From Marivita lacus (GTDB taxonomy: Bacteria > Pseudomonadota > Alphaproteobacteria > Rhodobacterales > Rhodobacteraceae), in the NCBI RefSeq assembly GCF_014637725.1, contig NZ_BMFC01000002.1, positions 62,907 through 126,906 of the forward strand: a stretch of DNA of 64,000 nucleotides, given 5' to 3'. The notes below the pieces were generated by a model. It saw nothing but the letters and a program-made list of their open reading frames with translations, had not been told where the DNA came from and ran no database searches. Below are positions 46,193 to 56,184 of this stretch, one piece after another. The position numbers and the translations under genes were made by a program. The stretch's first letter is position 1, and each line of letters opens with the position of its first letter.

Positions 46193-47857
46193 ATGCGCAT
46201 TTTATTTGTCCATCCCAACTACCGCTCCGGCGGTGCCGAGATTGCAGGCACATGGCCGCCCGCCTGGGTCGCCTACCTGTCCGGCCATCTGCGGCAGGCA
46301 GGGTTCGACGACATCCATTTCATCGACGCCATGACCGACAATGTCGACGATGCCGAACTGGCGCGTCAAATGGAAGAGATCAAACCGGATGTGGTCGGAG
46401 TGACCGCGATCACCCCGTCGATCTACCGCGCCGAGGATGTGCTCAAGGTCGCCAGCGACGTGGTGCCGAATGCCGTGCGTATGCTGGGCGGCGTGCACGC
46501 GACCTTCATGTACAAGCAGGTCCTGTCCGAGGCACCTTGGGTCGATGTGATCGTGCGCGGCGAGGGCGAGGAGATCTGCACCGAACTGATGCTGGCCATC
46601 GAGGACGGGCGCTGGCCCGCCGACAAGCACAAGATCAAGGGTCTGGCCTTTCTGGACGACGGCCAGATCGTCGCGACCCCGGCGGCAAGCACGGTCAAGG
46701 ACCTCAGCAAGATCAAGCCCGACTGGACCGTTCTGGAATGGTCGAAATACATCTACATCCCGCTGAACACGCGCGTGGCGATCCCCAACCTTGCGCGCGG
46801 CTGTCCGTTCACCTGTTCCTTCTGTTCGCAATGGAAATTCTGGCGCGACTACCGCGTGCGCGATCCCAAGGACGTTGTGGACGAGATCGAGGATCTGGTG
46901 GACAACCACGGCGTCGGCTTCTTCATCCTTGCCGACGAGGAACCCACCATCAACAAGAAGAAGTTTGTCGCCTTCTGTCAGGAACTGATCGACCGGGGTC
47001 TGCCGGACCGCGTCAAGTGGGGCATCAACACCCGCGTGACCGACATCTACCGCGACCGCGATCTGCTCAAGTTCTATCGCAAGGCGGGGCTGGTGCATGT
47101 GTCGCTTGGCACCGAAGCGGCGGCACAGATGAAGCTCGATATTTTCAACAAGGAAACACGCGTCGACGAGAACAAGACCGCCATTCGCCTGCTGCGCGAG
47201 GCCGACATTCTGGTCGAGGCGCAGTTCATCGTGGGGCTGGACAACGAGACGCCAGAGACGCTGGAAGAGACCTACCAGATGGCCTGGGACTGGCAGCCTG
47301 ATCTGGCGAACTGGTCGATGTACACGCCTTGGCCTTTCACACCCTTGTTCCAGGAGTTGAAGGATCAGGTCGAAGTGTTTGATTTCAGTCGATATAACTT
47401 TGTCACCCCCATCATGAAACCCGCCGCGATGGAACGCGGGGAACTGCTGGACGGGGTGATGAACAATTACCGCCGCTTCTACATGAAAAAGGCGCTGTTC
47501 CATTATCCGTGGCGCGGCACCGGGTTCCGGCGGCGCTATCTGCTGGGCTGTCTCTACGCCTTCCTCAAGGCGGGCGTGGGCCGCACCTTCTACGATCTGG
47601 GCAAGGTGGGCTATACCGGGCCGCAATCGAAGAACAAGCTGGATTTCCATTTCGACGAGACCCGCACCATCGCCGAGGCGCAGATGGACGATTGGGTGTC
47701 CTCGGCCGACAAGGCCGCCGCTGCCAAGGAACGGCGCGAGGCGGTGAAGGCTCAGATGAAGGAACGGTCGGCCACGCGCACGCAGGATTTCAAGCTGCCC
47801 AACGGGGCCGAGATCAAGGCCTGTGGAGGTGGACCGCAACAGATGGAGGACGTCTGA
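46193..47857 (+). CDS. bchE: Mg-protoporphyrin IX monomethyl ester anaerobic cyclase
   Basis: A 554-residue B12-binding radical SAM protein starting [20 protein letters not shown], the BchE hallmark. The N-terminal B12-type domain (~1-140) is followed by the iron-sulfur triad in CPFTCSFC (Cys ~204, 208, 211) and the SAM barrel. It builds the fifth ring of bacteriochlorophyll with oxygen from water. The start at 46193 has GGGGAGAG. It overlaps bchJ by ~35 bp. No other photosynthesis genes are in the window, but PpsR- and FNR-type sites precede it. Confidence 0.93.
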   Translation: MRILFVHPNYRSGGAEIAGTWPPAWVAYLSGHLRQAGFDDIHFIDAMTDNVDDAELARQMEEIKPDVVGVTAITPSIYRAEDVLKVASDVVPNAVRMLGGVHATFMYKQVLSEAPWVDVIVRGEGEEICTELMLAIEDGRWPADKHKIKGLAFLDDGQIVATPAASTVKDLSKIKPDWTVLEWSKYIYIPLNTRVAIPNLARGCPFTCSFCSQWKFWRDYRVRDPKDVVDEIEDLVDNHGVGFFILADEEPTINKKKFVAFCQELIDRGLPDRVKWGINTRVTDIYRDRDLLKFYRKAGLVHVSLGTEAAAQMKLDIFNKETRVDENKTAIRLLREADILVEAQFIVGLDNETPETLEETYQMAWDWQPDLANWSMYTPWPFTPLFQELKDQVEVFDFSRYNFVTPIMKPAAMERGELLDGVMNNYRRFYMKKALFHYPWRGTGFRRRYLLGCLYAFLKAGVGRTFYDLGKVGYTGPQSKNKLDFHFDETRTIAEAQMDDWVSSADKAAAAKERREAVKAQMKERSATRTQDFKLPNGAEIKACGGGPQQMEDV

Positions 47858-48452
47858 GGATGTCCGCCACGAGGCCGGTCAAGATGCCCTGATCGGCCCC
47901 AACGCGATCCTGCAACTTCTGCCGCCGCTGGACCGGGCGTTTGGTCCAGCACGCACCGCACAGATGCTCGCCGAAGCGGGGGTGACGGCGATGCCCGACG
48001 GCACCCGCATGATCCCCGAAACCGACGCCGCACGACTGCACCAGTTCTTGCGCCGTGACGCACCCGAGATCGCGGCGTGCCTGAGCGCAGAGGCGGGAAG
48101 AGGCACCGCCGATTACATCCTCGCCCACCGCATCCCCAAGCCGGTGCAAACACTCCTCAAACTGCTGCCTGCGTCCCTCGCAGCCCGTGCACTCTCGGGG
48201 GCCATCGCCAAACACGCCTGGACCTTTGCCGGATCGGGCACATTCCGCGTCGTGTCGCCCTGGTGCTTCGAGATCGGGCAAAACCCCATCGTGCGGGGCG
48301 AGACCAGCGCAACCCCGCTCTGCCACTGGCACGCAGCGGTGTTTGAACGGCTCTACCGCGTGCTGGTGCATCCGGCAGCGACCTGCGTCGAGACCGCCTG
48401 TTGCGCCAGCAGCGCTGCGGGCATCTGCCGGTTCGACATAACAAGCGGGTGA
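47823..48452 (+). CDS. bchJ: BchJ, V4R-domain bacteriochlorophyll biosynthesis protein
   Basis: A ~209-residue protein with [19 protein letters not shown] near the start and the C-terminal V4R domain ending [23 protein letters not shown] and the Cys-rich [12 protein letters not shown], as in BchJ. It was long called the 4-vinyl reductase but is now thought to deliver substrate. No ATG fits; the GTG at 47823 (or 47829) overlaps bchE. The true start may lie nearer IGPNAI, so the first ~20 residues are uncertain. Confidence 0.85.
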   Translation: MEVDRNRWRTSEDVRHEAGQDALIGPNAILQLLPPLDRAFGPARTAQMLAEAGVTAMPDGTRMIPETDAARLHQFLRRDAPEIAACLSAEAGRGTADYILAHRIPKPVQTLLKLLPASLAARALSGAIAKHAWTFAGSGTFRVVSPWCFEIGQNPIVRGETSATPLCHWHAAVFERLYRVLVHPAATCVETACCASSAAGICRFDITSG

Positions 48453-48541
48453 CGCGCGCCACCCTGCCACTTGAACCCGGCACCCCGGATCGCTAAACGC
48501 TGGCCAACACTCTGCCACCGCGATCCAAGGGGAAAGCACGC

Positions 48542-48829
48542 ATGTCCATCGACACCGAAACAGCCGCCCGCGTGGCCAAGCTTGCACGCATCCGCGTCGA
48601 GCCCGAGGCGCTGCCTGCACTGGCGCAGGAATTCAGCAACATCCTTGGATTCATCGAGCAACTGAACGAAGTCGATGTGGACGGTGTGGAACCGATGGTC
48701 AGCGTCACCCCGATGCGGCTCAAGCGGCGCACGGACGGTGTCACCGATGGCGGCATGCAGGACAAGATCCTCGCCAATGCCCCCGATGCCCGCGAAGGAT
48801 TTTTCGCCGTGCCGAAGGTGGTGGAATGA
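48542..48829 (+). CDS. gatC: Asp-tRNA(Asn)/Glu-tRNA(Gln) amidotransferase subunit C
   Basis: A 95-residue Gat[20 protein letters not shown] at the start and [26 protein letters not shown] at the end are characteristic. It wraps GatA and GatB. AAGGGGA precedes the ATG. It overlaps gatA by 4 bp. gatB is not in the window. Confidence 0.94.
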   Translation: MSIDTETAARVAKLARIRVEPEALPALAQEFSNILGFIEQLNEVDVDGVEPMVSVTPMRLKRRTDGVTDGGMQDKILANAPDAREGFFAVPKVVE

Positions 48830-50313
48830 TGTCCGACCTGACCAAGCTCAAAATCTCCGAGGCCCGCGACGCGCTGCGCAAGGGCGACGTGACATCCGTG
48901 GAACTGACCGACGCGTGCCTCAAGGCCATCGACACCGCCGACGCGCTGGGTGCCTTTGTCCACAAGACCCCCGAACTGGCGATGGGCCAGGCGAAATCCG
49001 CCGATGACCGGATCAAGGCCGGGGGCGCGCCCGACCTCTGCGGCATCCCGCTGGGCATCAAGGATCTGTTCTGCACCAAGGGCGTGCCGTCCCAGGCCGC
49101 CAGTGCCATCCTGAACGGCTTCAAGCCGGAATACGAAAGCACCGTCACCAGCCAGCTGTTCGATGCAGGCGCGGTCATGCTGGGCAAGCTCAACATGGAC
49201 GAGTTTGCCATGGGGTCGTCGAACGAGACCTCGACCTATGGCAACGCGATCAACCCATGGCGGCGCGGCAATGACGCGACCGCGCTGACGCCGGGTGGCT
49301 CCTCGGGTGGCTCGGCCGCTGCCGTCGCCGCCGACCTCTGCCTCGCCGCCACCGGCACCGACACCGGCGGGTCCATCCGCCAGCCCGCCGCCTTTACAGG
49401 CATCACCGGGATCAAGCCCACCTACGGGCGCTGCTCGCGCTGGGGCATCGTCGCCTTCGCGTCCAGCCTCGATCAGGCCGGCCCGATGACCAAGGATGTG
49501 CGCGACGCCGCCATCATGCTCGAGGCGATGTGCGGCCACGACCCCAAGGACAGCACCAGCGCCGATCTGCCCGTGCCGAATTTCGAGGCGATGCTGACCG
49601 GCGACATCCGCGGCAAGACCATCGGCATCCCGCGCGAATACCGCATGGACGGCATGCCCGACGCGATCGAGACGCTCTGGTCCGAGGGGCGCTGCATGCT
49701 CGAAGATGCAGGCGCGGCGATCAAGGATATCTCCCTGCCGCACACCAAATACGCGCTGCCCACCTATTACGTCATCGCCCCCGCCGAAGCGTCGTCGAAC
49801 CTCGCGCGCTATGACGGCGTACGTTACGGCCACCGCGCGAAACTGGCGCAGGGCGACGGCATCACCGACATGTACGAGAAAACCCGCGCCGAAGGCTTCG
49901 GCCCCGAGGTGCAGCGCCGCGTCATGGTCGGCACCTACGTGCTGTCCGCAGGCTTCTACGACGCCTATTACAACCGCGCCCGAAAGGTCCGCACCCTGAT
50001 CAAGCGCGACTTCGAAGACGTGTTCGCCCAAGGCGTCGATGCGATCCTGACCCCGGCCACGCCCTCTGCCGCGTTCGAGCTCGGCAAGAAGCACGTCGAT
50101 CCGGTCGAGATGTATCTGAACGACGTCTTCACCGTCACCGTGAACCTCGCCGGTCTTCCGGGCATCTCGGTACCGACAGGTGTCGACAGCAACGGCCTGC
50201 CACTCGGCCTGCAACTGATCGGCCGCCCATGGGAAGAGGGTGATCTGCTGAATACCGCCTACGCGCTCGAGCAGGCAGCGGGCTTTGTGGCAAAGCCAAC
50301 CCAATGGTGGTAA
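48826..50313 (+). CDS. gatA: Asp-tRNA(Asn)/Glu-tRNA(Gln) amidotransferase subunit A
   Basis: A 495-residue amidase-signature protein with the Ser-cisSer-Lys triad: Lys in [11 protein letters not shown] (~79), the [15 protein letters not shown] loop (~155-165) and the nucleophilic Ser in [11 protein letters not shown] (~178). It releases ammonia from glutamine for transamidation of misacylated tRNAs. A start 3 nt later (ATG 48829) is possible. Confidence 0.95.
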   Translation: MMSDLTKLKISEARDALRKGDVTSVELTDACLKAIDTADALGAFVHKTPELAMGQAKSADDRIKAGGAPDLCGIPLGIKDLFCTKGVPSQAASAILNGFKPEYESTVTSQLFDAGAVMLGKLNMDEFAMGSSNETSTYGNAINPWRRGNDATALTPGGSSGGSAAAVAADLCLAATGTDTGGSIRQPAAFTGITGIKPTYGRCSRWGIVAFASSLDQAGPMTKDVRDAAIMLEAMCGHDPKDSTSADLPVPNFEAMLTGDIRGKTIGIPREYRMDGMPDAIETLWSEGRCMLEDAGAAIKDISLPHTKYALPTYYVIAPAEASSNLARYDGVRYGHRAKLAQGDGITDMYEKTRAEGFGPEVQRRVMVGTYVLSAGFYDAYYNRARKVRTLIKRDFEDVFAQGVDAILTPATPSAAFELGKKHVDPVEMYLNDVFTVTVNLAGLPGISVPTGVDSNGLPLGLQLIGRPWEEGDLLNTAYALEQAAGFVAKPTQWW

Positions 50314-50336
50314 TTTTTCACCCAATGAGGCAGAAC

Positions 50337-51044
50337 ATGACCCCGAGACTTTGCACTTTCCGCGCACTTGCCGGAGGCATCGCACTTCTGGCGGTCACCG
50401 CGTGCACGTCGACCATTCCCGACAGCGGCGTCGGGTTCGACCGCATCGACGGTTACAACCAGCAACGCGACGCGGTGCTCGAAGGGCGCGCGGCCCCGAC
50501 CACCATCGGCGCGCCCCCCACCGTGACCGGCGCACCTCTTTCGGCGACCGGCCCGCTTGATGCGGCGGCGCTTGACGCGCGCCGTACCAATTCCGGTGTC
50601 GAGCCGGTGCAGGCGTCACCCGGCAACCCCGCACCCCAGATCGTCGAAAACGCCTCGGGCATCTCGGGCGAGAACGATTTCGACGCGGTCGCCAACACGC
50701 GCTCGATCGAAGGTGACGCAGCGCTGATCGCGCAGAACCGCGCCCGCTACGAAATCATTGCCCCCGAGGAACTGCCGACACGCCCCGGCACCAACACGCC
50801 CAATATCGTGGCCTACGCGCTGCAAACCACCAATCCCAAGGGCGCGCCGATCTATCGACGGTCGTCCTTCGCCACGGAAAATCGCCACCTGCGCAACTGC
50901 GCGGCATTTACCTCGGCGGATCTCGCGCAAGAGGCGTTTCTTGCGGGCGGCGGGCCTGATCGGGACCGTCAAAACCTCGATCCCGATGGCGACGGGTTCG
51001 CCTGCACCTGGGATCCGGCACCGTTCCGCGCGGTGCGCAACTGA
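50337..51044 (+). CDS. Lipoprotein with C-terminal excalibur-like domain
   Basis: A 235-residue protein. The signal peptide ends in a lipobox (LAVTAC, Cys ~21), so it is probably membrane-anchored. A low-complexity Pro/Thr/Ala middle is followed by a C-terminal ~50-residue module with paired cysteines and DPDGDGFACTWDP, like the excalibur calcium-binding motif. ATG 50337 is chosen for GAGG 7 nt upstream; ATG 50325 is possible. Found next to an amidase; a cell-envelope role is likely. Confidence 0.8.
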   Translation: MTPRLCTFRALAGGIALLAVTACTSTIPDSGVGFDRIDGYNQQRDAVLEGRAAPTTIGAPPTVTGAPLSATGPLDAAALDARRTNSGVEPVQASPGNPAPQIVENASGISGENDFDAVANTRSIEGDAALIAQNRARYEIIAPEELPTRPGTNTPNIVAYALQTTNPKGAPIYRRSSFATENRHLRNCAAFTSADLAQEAFLAGGGPDRDRQNLDPDGDGFACTWDPAPFRAVRN

Positions 51045-51703
51045 CGCCGATCTGGCATCCCTCCCCGAATTGCGGCCCGCGCCGCGGCGGCGCGCGGCCT
51101 GACCTGATCGTCCTGCATTACACCGCGATGGGCTGCGCGCAAAAGGCGCGCGACTGGCTCTGCCACGACGACGCGCAAGTCTCGGCCCATTACGTGCTCG
51201 CCCCCGATGGCACGACCTGGCACCTGGTGGACGAGGCGGACCGTGCCTGGCACGCGGGGGCAGGGGCCTGGGGCCCGATCGAGGATGTGAACTCGCGCTC
51301 CATCGGCATCGAGATCGCCAATACTGGCAGCACGCCCTTTGCGGCAAGGCAGATGGACGCGCTCGACAGCCTCGTGGCGGGCATCATGGAGCGACACGCG
51401 ATCCCGCCCGAACGGGTGATCGGCCATTCCGACATGGCTCCGGGCCGCAAGATCGACCCCGGCGCGCGGTTCGACTGGCGGCGGCTGGCACGGCAGGGCC
51501 TGTCGATCTGGCCAGAAGCAAACGGCGCCGGCGATTTCACCGCCAACGCGCGCCGTTTCGGCTACACCGCAGATGTCCCCCTCGACACATTGCTGCACAG
51601 TTTCCGCCTGCGCTTTCGCCCCGCAGCGACAGGCCCGCTCGACGACACCGACCGCGCGATCATGGCAAATCTCGCAGACCGCTGGCCGGTCGCCGCGTCC
51701 TGA
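51041..51703 (+). CDS. AmpD-like N-acetylmuramoyl-L-alanine amidase with non-ATG start
   Basis: An amidase_2 zinc enzyme. Ligands are His in IVLHYTAM (~26), His in VIGHSDMAPGRK and the Asp in KIDPGARFDW. It cuts the lactyl-peptide bond of muropeptides. The first ATG in frame (51128) would delete the first strand and the first zinc His. Homology runs further upstream (WHPSPNCGPRRGGARPDL), where an in-frame stop at 50957 leaves only CTG codons. The best start is CTG 51041, overlapping the lipoprotein TGA (CTGA). No signal peptide, so probably cytoplasmic recycling. Confidence 0.85.
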   Translation: MTPIWHPSPNCGPRRGGARPDLIVLHYTAMGCAQKARDWLCHDDAQVSAHYVLAPDGTTWHLVDEADRAWHAGAGAWGPIEDVNSRSIGIEIANTGSTPFAARQMDALDSLVAGIMERHAIPPERVIGHSDMAPGRKIDPGARFDWRRLARQGLSIWPEANGAGDFTANARRFGYTADVPLDTLLHSFRLRFRPAATGPLDDTDRAIMANLADRWPVAAS

Positions 51704-51733
51704 GCTTCTCTGGTTTCCAAATATCTCGGGGGT

Positions 51734-51785
51734 TTGGGGGCAGAGCCCCCAAGCGGTTCAACAGGCGATGCGTCGACGCATCGCC
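51734..51785. repeat. GC-rich hairpin and TCGA-centred palindrome at a convergent junction
   Basis: TTGGGGGC (51734-51741) pairs with GCCCCCAA (51745-51752) around AGA. A perfect 22-bp palindrome follows at 51764-51785, centred on GTCGAC. They lie between the convergent amidase and pccR genes and probably end both transcripts. Confidence 0.75.
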
Positions 51786-51791
51786 GCGCGC

Positions 51792-53189
51792 TCAATTCAA
51801 CTCATAGGGCAAAATTCCACGCCGATGCGTCTGGATCGTCAGCTTGCGCTCCAGCGGTGGCACAGAGCGTTGATGACAATTCGACCGCTCGCAGATGCGG
51901 CAGGAAATCCCGATCGGCTCGAACGCGCCGTCGCGGGTCAGGTCCAGCCCGTCGGCATAGACCAGCGCGCCCGCGTGCTTGACCTCGCATCCCAGCGCAA
52001 TCGCGTAGCGCCGTACAGGCGCGCCGAAATGCCCGCCGGTTTTCGACACGTCGCGGGCCAGCGAGATATAGCGCACCCCGTCCGGCGTTTCGGCCAGCTG
52101 CCGCAGGAACCGCCCCGGCGTCTCGAACGCCCGGTGCACGTTCCAGAGTGGGCAAGCCCCGCCGAAGCGCGCGAATTGCAACCGCGTGGCGGAATGGCGC
52201 TTGGTGATCGTACCCGCCTGATCGACGCGCACGAAAAAGAACGGGATGCCTTTCGCGCCGGGCCGTTGCAGCGTCGACAGGCGGTGGGCCACCTGCTCGA
52301 TGGACGCGCCGAACCGCCGCGCCATCAGTTCCAGATCATGCCGCGTGTCATGCGCCGCCTGCAGGAACTGGCGGTAGGGCATGACCGCCGCCCCGGCAAA
52401 GTAGTTCGCCAGCCCCAGCCGGGCGATGTCGCGCGCGGAATCCGACTGGAACCGCCCCAGATCGAGCGTCGCATCCAGCAGCTTGCCATGCCGCGTCAGC
52501 GCCAGTTGCAGCATCATCTGGAAGGTCTGGGTCTCGGGTGCCGCAAGTGACGAGAGGGTCAGTTCCTGCCGCAGCTCGTCAAAGCGGCGCAGGTCGGGTA
52601 CGTTGGCAAAGCGCACTTGCAGCCCTTCGTTCTCCAGACCCCGGATCGCGGCGCGCACGCGGTCGGTGCCGGTCAGCTTGGTCGCAACATGCTCGGCGGC
52701 CTTGTCCACCGCGTCGATGTAATTGTCGCAATAGTGGAAGAAATCGCGCACCTCTTCCCAGGGAGAGGGCTGCAATTGCGCGCCTTCACGGCCCAACGCC
52801 TCGTCCAGGGACGCCAGCCGTTCGTGGGTCTGGCGATAGGCGCGGTGCAGTTCGAGGAAGGCGCGCGCCAGCCCCGGCGCGTTCGAGGCGGTCAGGCGCA
52901 GATCGGCGATGGGGGGGGCTGCATCGGCAAAGACCGGATCGGCCAGCGCCTCGCGCATGTCCGAGATCATCCGTTCCGCATCGCCCTGACCCAGTTCCGT
53001 GACGTCGATGCCGAATTCCTGCGCCAGCGCCAGCACCACCGTGGTCGACAGCGGGCGCTTGTTGTTCTCCATCTGGTTCAGATAGGGCAGGGACACCCCC
53101 AGCTTGGCCGCAAAATCACGCTGGGTGATTCCCAGCCGGGTGCGAATCTCGCGCAGCTTGGCACCGGCATAGAGTTTCTGGGTGGGCAT
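51792..53189 (-). CDS. pccR: PccR-type short-chain fatty acyl-CoA regulator (ScfR family)
   Basis: A 465-residue protein with an N-terminal XRE-type HTH (GITQRDFAAKLGVSLPYLNQMENN, ~18-41), a middle domain like the IrrE/DUF955 fold (~165-310), and a C-terminal DUF2083-like region with conserved Cys (ISCRICERSNCHQRS). This is the ScfR layout, of which Rhodobacter PccR controls propionyl-CoA carboxylase. Start 53189 excludes an implausible upstream frame. The pcc genes lie 1.5-7 kb away and TTTGCAAA boxes occur upstream of both. Confidence 0.87.
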   Translation of the reverse strand: MPTQKLYAGAKLREIRTRLGITQRDFAAKLGVSLPYLNQMENNKRPLSTTVVLALAQEFGIDVTELGQGDAERMISDMREALADPVFADAAPPIADLRLTASNAPGLARAFLELHRAYRQTHERLASLDEALGREGAQLQPSPWEEVRDFFHYCDNYIDAVDKAAEHVATKLTGTDRVRAAIRGLENEGLQVRFANVPDLRRFDELRQELTLSSLAAPETQTFQMMLQLALTRHGKLLDATLDLGRFQSDSARDIARLGLANYFAGAAVMPYRQFLQAAHDTRHDLELMARRFGASIEQVAHRLSTLQRPGAKGIPFFFVRVDQAGTITKRHSATRLQFARFGGACPLWNVHRAFETPGRFLRQLAETPDGVRYISLARDVSKTGGHFGAPVRRYAIALGCEVKHAGALVYADGLDLTRDGAFEPIGISCRICERSNCHQRSVPPLERKLTIQTHRRGILPYELN

Positions 53190-53202
53190 CGCATCCTCGG
53201 GG

Positions 53203-53240
53203 TTTGCAGCTTTGCAGTCGGTCAGACCCGAGTTTGCAAA
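53203..53240. promoter_or_regulatory. TTTGCA boxes upstream of pccR (probable PccR autoregulation)
   Basis: TTTGCAAA at 53233-53240 (self-complementary) and two adjacent TTTGCAG copies (53203-53209 and 53211-53217) lie between the MFS stop and the pccR start. They match the boxes in front of pccB. Confidence 0.65.
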
Positions 53241-53241
53241 T

Positions 53242-54471
53242 TCACCCGGCGCTGTCCAGACCTCGCAGCTGCCGCGACCGCCATATGACAAGCTGGATCG
53301 CGACAATGGCGCAGACCGCCGTGACCAGCATGATCCACAAGAGCGGCCATGCGCCGGTGCCCTGCACCAGCAACGCGCCCGCCAGCGCCGACAGCGCAGC
53401 CCCACCGCCCAGCATGATCGCGCCGCCAAGCCCGGACGCCGTGCCCGCAAGGTGCGGGCGCACCGACAGCATGCCCGCCGTTGCGTTGGGGATGGTCATG
53501 CCGTTGCCAAGGCCCACGAAGGTCATGAAGCCGAAGAACGTCCATTGCGACCCGAGACCCAGCCAGAACACGCCCATCGACAGCAGGATGCCCGTGCAAT
53601 TGATGAAGGTTCCCACCAGCACCATCCGATCGACACCGATCCGCGCCGAAAACCGCCCCGAGATGAAATTGCCGAGGAAATAGCCGATTGCGGGCGCGCC
53701 GAAGAAAAAGCCCAGAACGGCGGGGGACATGCCGAACACCTCGGTCCCCACATAAGGCGCGCCGCCGAGATAGGCGAAGAACGCGCCCGACGACATGGCC
53801 GCCGCGACGGCATAGCCCCAGAAGCGCGGGCTGGTCAGCAGTTCGGGATATTGCGCGAATTGCTGGCCCAGCGACAGGCCGCTGACGGTGGCGGTTTCGC
53901 CCAGATCGCGCCATGTCAGCCAGTAAAGGCCAAGCCCGAGGATCAGCAGCAGCCAGAAATTCGCCTGCCAGCCGAACACCTGATCCAGCACGCCGCCGAA
54001 GGCCGGGCCGATCATCGGCACCACGGCCATGCCCATGGTCACGTAGCCGATCATCGATGCGGCCTGATCCTGCGGGACGCAATCGCGCACGACGGCGCGG
54101 CTGAGCACCATCGCGGTGACGATCACCGCCTGCGCCATGCGGAAGCCGAGGAAGGTGTAGATGTCGGGCGCATAGATGCAGCCCAAGGTCGCCACGCAGA
54201 AGCCGCCGATGCCCCAGAGGATCACCGGGCGGCGGCCCATCTTGTCCGAGATCGGCCCGATCAGGATTTGCAGCACCGCGTTCACACCAAGATAGACCGC
54301 GACCGACAGCTGCATGATCCAGTATTCGGTCTGGAAATGGGCCGTCATGTTGGGCAGGGAGGGCAGGAAAATGTTCATCACCAACGCCGACAGCCCTGCG
54401 AGCAGGATCAGTGTGACAATATGCGGCGGTGTGGAGCGGTCGAGAAATCGAACCTTGGAGGCGTAACTCAT
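53242..54471 (-). CDS. MFS transporter, Bcr/CflA drug-resistance family
   Basis: A 409-residue, 12-segment MFS protein with LSALVMNIFLPSLPNMTAHF, YLGVNAVLQILIGPISDKMGRRPVIL (motif A) and RAVVRDCVPQDQAASMIGYVTMGMAVVPMIGP (motif C), as in Bcr/CflA multidrug exporters. It is divergent from pccB across a region with TTTGCAAA boxes and reads into pccR (52-bp gap), so it may be in the PccR regulon. The export substrate is unknown. Confidence 0.87.
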   Translation of the reverse strand: MSYASKVRFLDRSTPPHIVTLILLAGLSALVMNIFLPSLPNMTAHFQTEYWIMQLSVAVYLGVNAVLQILIGPISDKMGRRPVILWGIGGFCVATLGCIYAPDIYTFLGFRMAQAVIVTAMVLSRAVVRDCVPQDQAASMIGYVTMGMAVVPMIGPAFGGVLDQVFGWQANFWLLLILGLGLYWLTWRDLGETATVSGLSLGQQFAQYPELLTSPRFWGYAVAAAMSSGAFFAYLGGAPYVGTEVFGMSPAVLGFFFGAPAIGYFLGNFISGRFSARIGVDRMVLVGTFINCTGILLSMGVFWLGLGSQWTFFGFMTFVGLGNGMTIPNATAGMLSVRPHLAGTASGLGGAIMLGGGAALSALAGALLVQGTGAWPLLWIMLVTAVCAIVAIQLVIWRSRQLRGLDSAG

Positions 54472-54529
54472 TACGTATCGCTATGCCTGCGGTTGAGGAA
54501 TGTCCATATGCGCAGGCGTAGCGATACAA

Positions 54530-54585
54530 TTTGCAAATTTGCAATTTGCAAAACATGCTCTTTCCAGAGTTTGCAAATTTGCTCA
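54530..54585. promoter_or_regulatory. Cluster of TTTGCAAA boxes between MFS and pccB
   Basis: TTTGCAAA at 54530-54537, 54545-54552 and 54570-54577, with partial copies at 54538-54545 (TTTGCAAT) and 54578-54582 (TTTGC). From memory, Rhodobacter PccR binds paired TTTGCAAA motifs. The spacing here differs from the 4-bp gap I recall. Confidence 0.75.
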
Positions 54586-54647
54586 TTAGCGCTTGAGGCG
54601 GGGCCGCGCGTCGGTATGTTCGCCACACAGCGACAAGGGGACGGTTC

Positions 54648-56180
54648 ATGAAAGATATTCTGCAAGAGTTGGAAACCCGCCGCGCGGATGCGCGCATGGG
54701 GGGTGGGCAGAACCGCATCGACGCGCAGCATGCCCGTGGCAAGCTGACGGCGCGCGAGCGGGTGGAGCTGCTGCTCGATGAAGGCAGCTTTGAAGAATAC
54801 GACATGTTCGTCACCCATCGCTGTACCGATTTCGGGATGGAAAAGAACCGCCCCGCAGGCGATGGCGTGGTCACGGGCTGGGGCACGATCAATGGCCGCA
54901 TGGTCTATGTGTTCAGCCAGGACTTCACGGTTCTGGGCGGCTCGGTCAGCGCGACCCATGCGATGAAAATCTGCAAGATCATGGATATGGCGATGCAGAA
55001 CGGCGCGCCGGTGATCGGGATCAACGACTCGGGTGGTGCGCGTATCCAGGAAGGTGTCGACAGCCTTGCCGGCTATGGCGAGGTGTTCCAGCGCAACATC
55101 ATGGCCTCGGGTGTGGTGCCGCAGATCAGCATGATCATGGGCCCGTGCGCGGGTGGCGCGGTCTACAGCCCTGCGATGACCGATTTCATCTTCATGGTCA
55201 AAGACAGCTCCTACATGTTCGTCACAGGCCCGGACGTGGTCAAGACCGTGACCAACGAACATGTGACCGCCGAGGAACTGGGCGGTGCCGTGACGCATAC
55301 GCGCAAATCCTCGGTTGCGGATGGCGCCTTCGAAAACGATGTCGAAGCCTTGGCCGAAGTGCGCAGGCTGGTGGATTTCCTGCCGCTCAACAACCGCCAG
55401 CCCAGCCCGACGCGGCCGTTCTTTGACGATGTGGACCGTCTTGAGGAATCGCTCGACACGCTGGTGCCGGAAAACGCCAACACGCCCTATGACATGAAGG
55501 AGCTGATCCACAAGATCGCGGACGAGGCGGATTTCTACGAGATCCAGGAAGAGTTCGCCAAGAACATGATCACCGGGTTCATCCGCCTTGAAGGGCAGAC
55601 CGTGGGTGTGGTGGCGAACCAGCCGATGGTTCTGGCCGGTGTTCTGGACATCGATTCTGCCCGCAAGGCGGCGCGCTTCGTGCGGTTCTGCGACTGTTTC
55701 GGCATTCCGCTGCTGACGTTTGTGGATGTGCCGGGGTTCCTGCCGGGGACAAGCCAGGAATATAACGGCGTGATCAAGCACGGGGCCAAGCTGCTCTTTG
55801 CTTACGGCGAGGCGACGGTGCCGAAGGTGACGGTCATCACCCGCAAGAGCTATGGCGGGGCCTATGTGGTGATGGCGTCCAAGCACCTGCGCGCGGATGT
55901 GAACTATGCCTGGCCCACCGCCGAGATCGCGGTGATGGGGGCGAAGGGCGCGACCGAGATCATCCACCGCGCCGATCTGGGCGATGCGGGCAAGATCGCG
56001 GCCCATGCGGCGCAATACGAGGACCGGTTCGCCAATCCGTTCGTGGCGGCGGAGCGGGGCTTTATCGACGAGGTGATCCAGCCGCGCAGCACGCGCAAAC
56101 GGGTGGCCCGCGCCTTTGCCGCGCTGCGGTCGAAGAAACAAGAGATGCCGTGGAAGAAGCACGACAACATTCCGTTGTGA
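54648..56180 (+). CDS. pccB: Propionyl-CoA carboxylase beta chain (carboxyltransferase)
   Basis: A 510-residue carboxyltransferase: [21 protein letters not shown] start, [16 protein letters not shown] and [18 protein letters not shown] (acyl-CoA oxyanion-hole loops), and [11 protein letters not shown] near the end, all PccB-like. It transfers CO2 from biotin to propionyl-CoA to form methylmalonyl-CoA. It is separated from pccA by 2.2 kb with two terminators. Confidence 0.94.
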   Translation: MKDILQELETRRADARMGGGQNRIDAQHARGKLTARERVELLLDEGSFEEYDMFVTHRCTDFGMEKNRPAGDGVVTGWGTINGRMVYVFSQDFTVLGGSVSATHAMKICKIMDMAMQNGAPVIGINDSGGARIQEGVDSLAGYGEVFQRNIMASGVVPQISMIMGPCAGGAVYSPAMTDFIFMVKDSSYMFVTGPDVVKTVTNEHVTAEELGGAVTHTRKSSVADGAFENDVEALAEVRRLVDFLPLNNRQPSPTRPFFDDVDRLEESLDTLVPENANTPYDMKELIHKIADEADFYEIQEEFAKNMITGFIRLEGQTVGVVANQPMVLAGVLDIDSARKAARFVRFCDCFGIPLLTFVDVPGFLPGTSQEYNGVIKHGAKLLFAYGEATVPKVTVITRKSYGGAYVVMASKHLRADVNYAWPTAEIAVMGAKGATEIIHRADLGDAGKIAAHAAQYEDRFANPFVAAERGFIDEVIQPRSTRKRVARAFAALRSKKQEMPWKKHDNIPL

Positions 56181-56184
56181 GGGG

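Noticed and set aside
46202-47839. 545-residue open frame antisense to bchE
   Set aside because: A codon-bias shadow in GC-rich DNA; bchE is unmistakable on the + strand.
48493-50385. 630-residue open frame antisense to gatCA
   Set aside because: His/Arg/Gly-rich with no domain; gatC and gatA are certain.
54930-55140. Acetyl-CoA carboxylase instead of propionyl-CoA carboxylase
   Set aside because: The 510-residue carboxyltransferase with a separate 666-residue biotin-carboxylase/carrier chain, near a PccR-type regulator and methylmalonyl-CoA mutase, fits PCC, not AccABCD.
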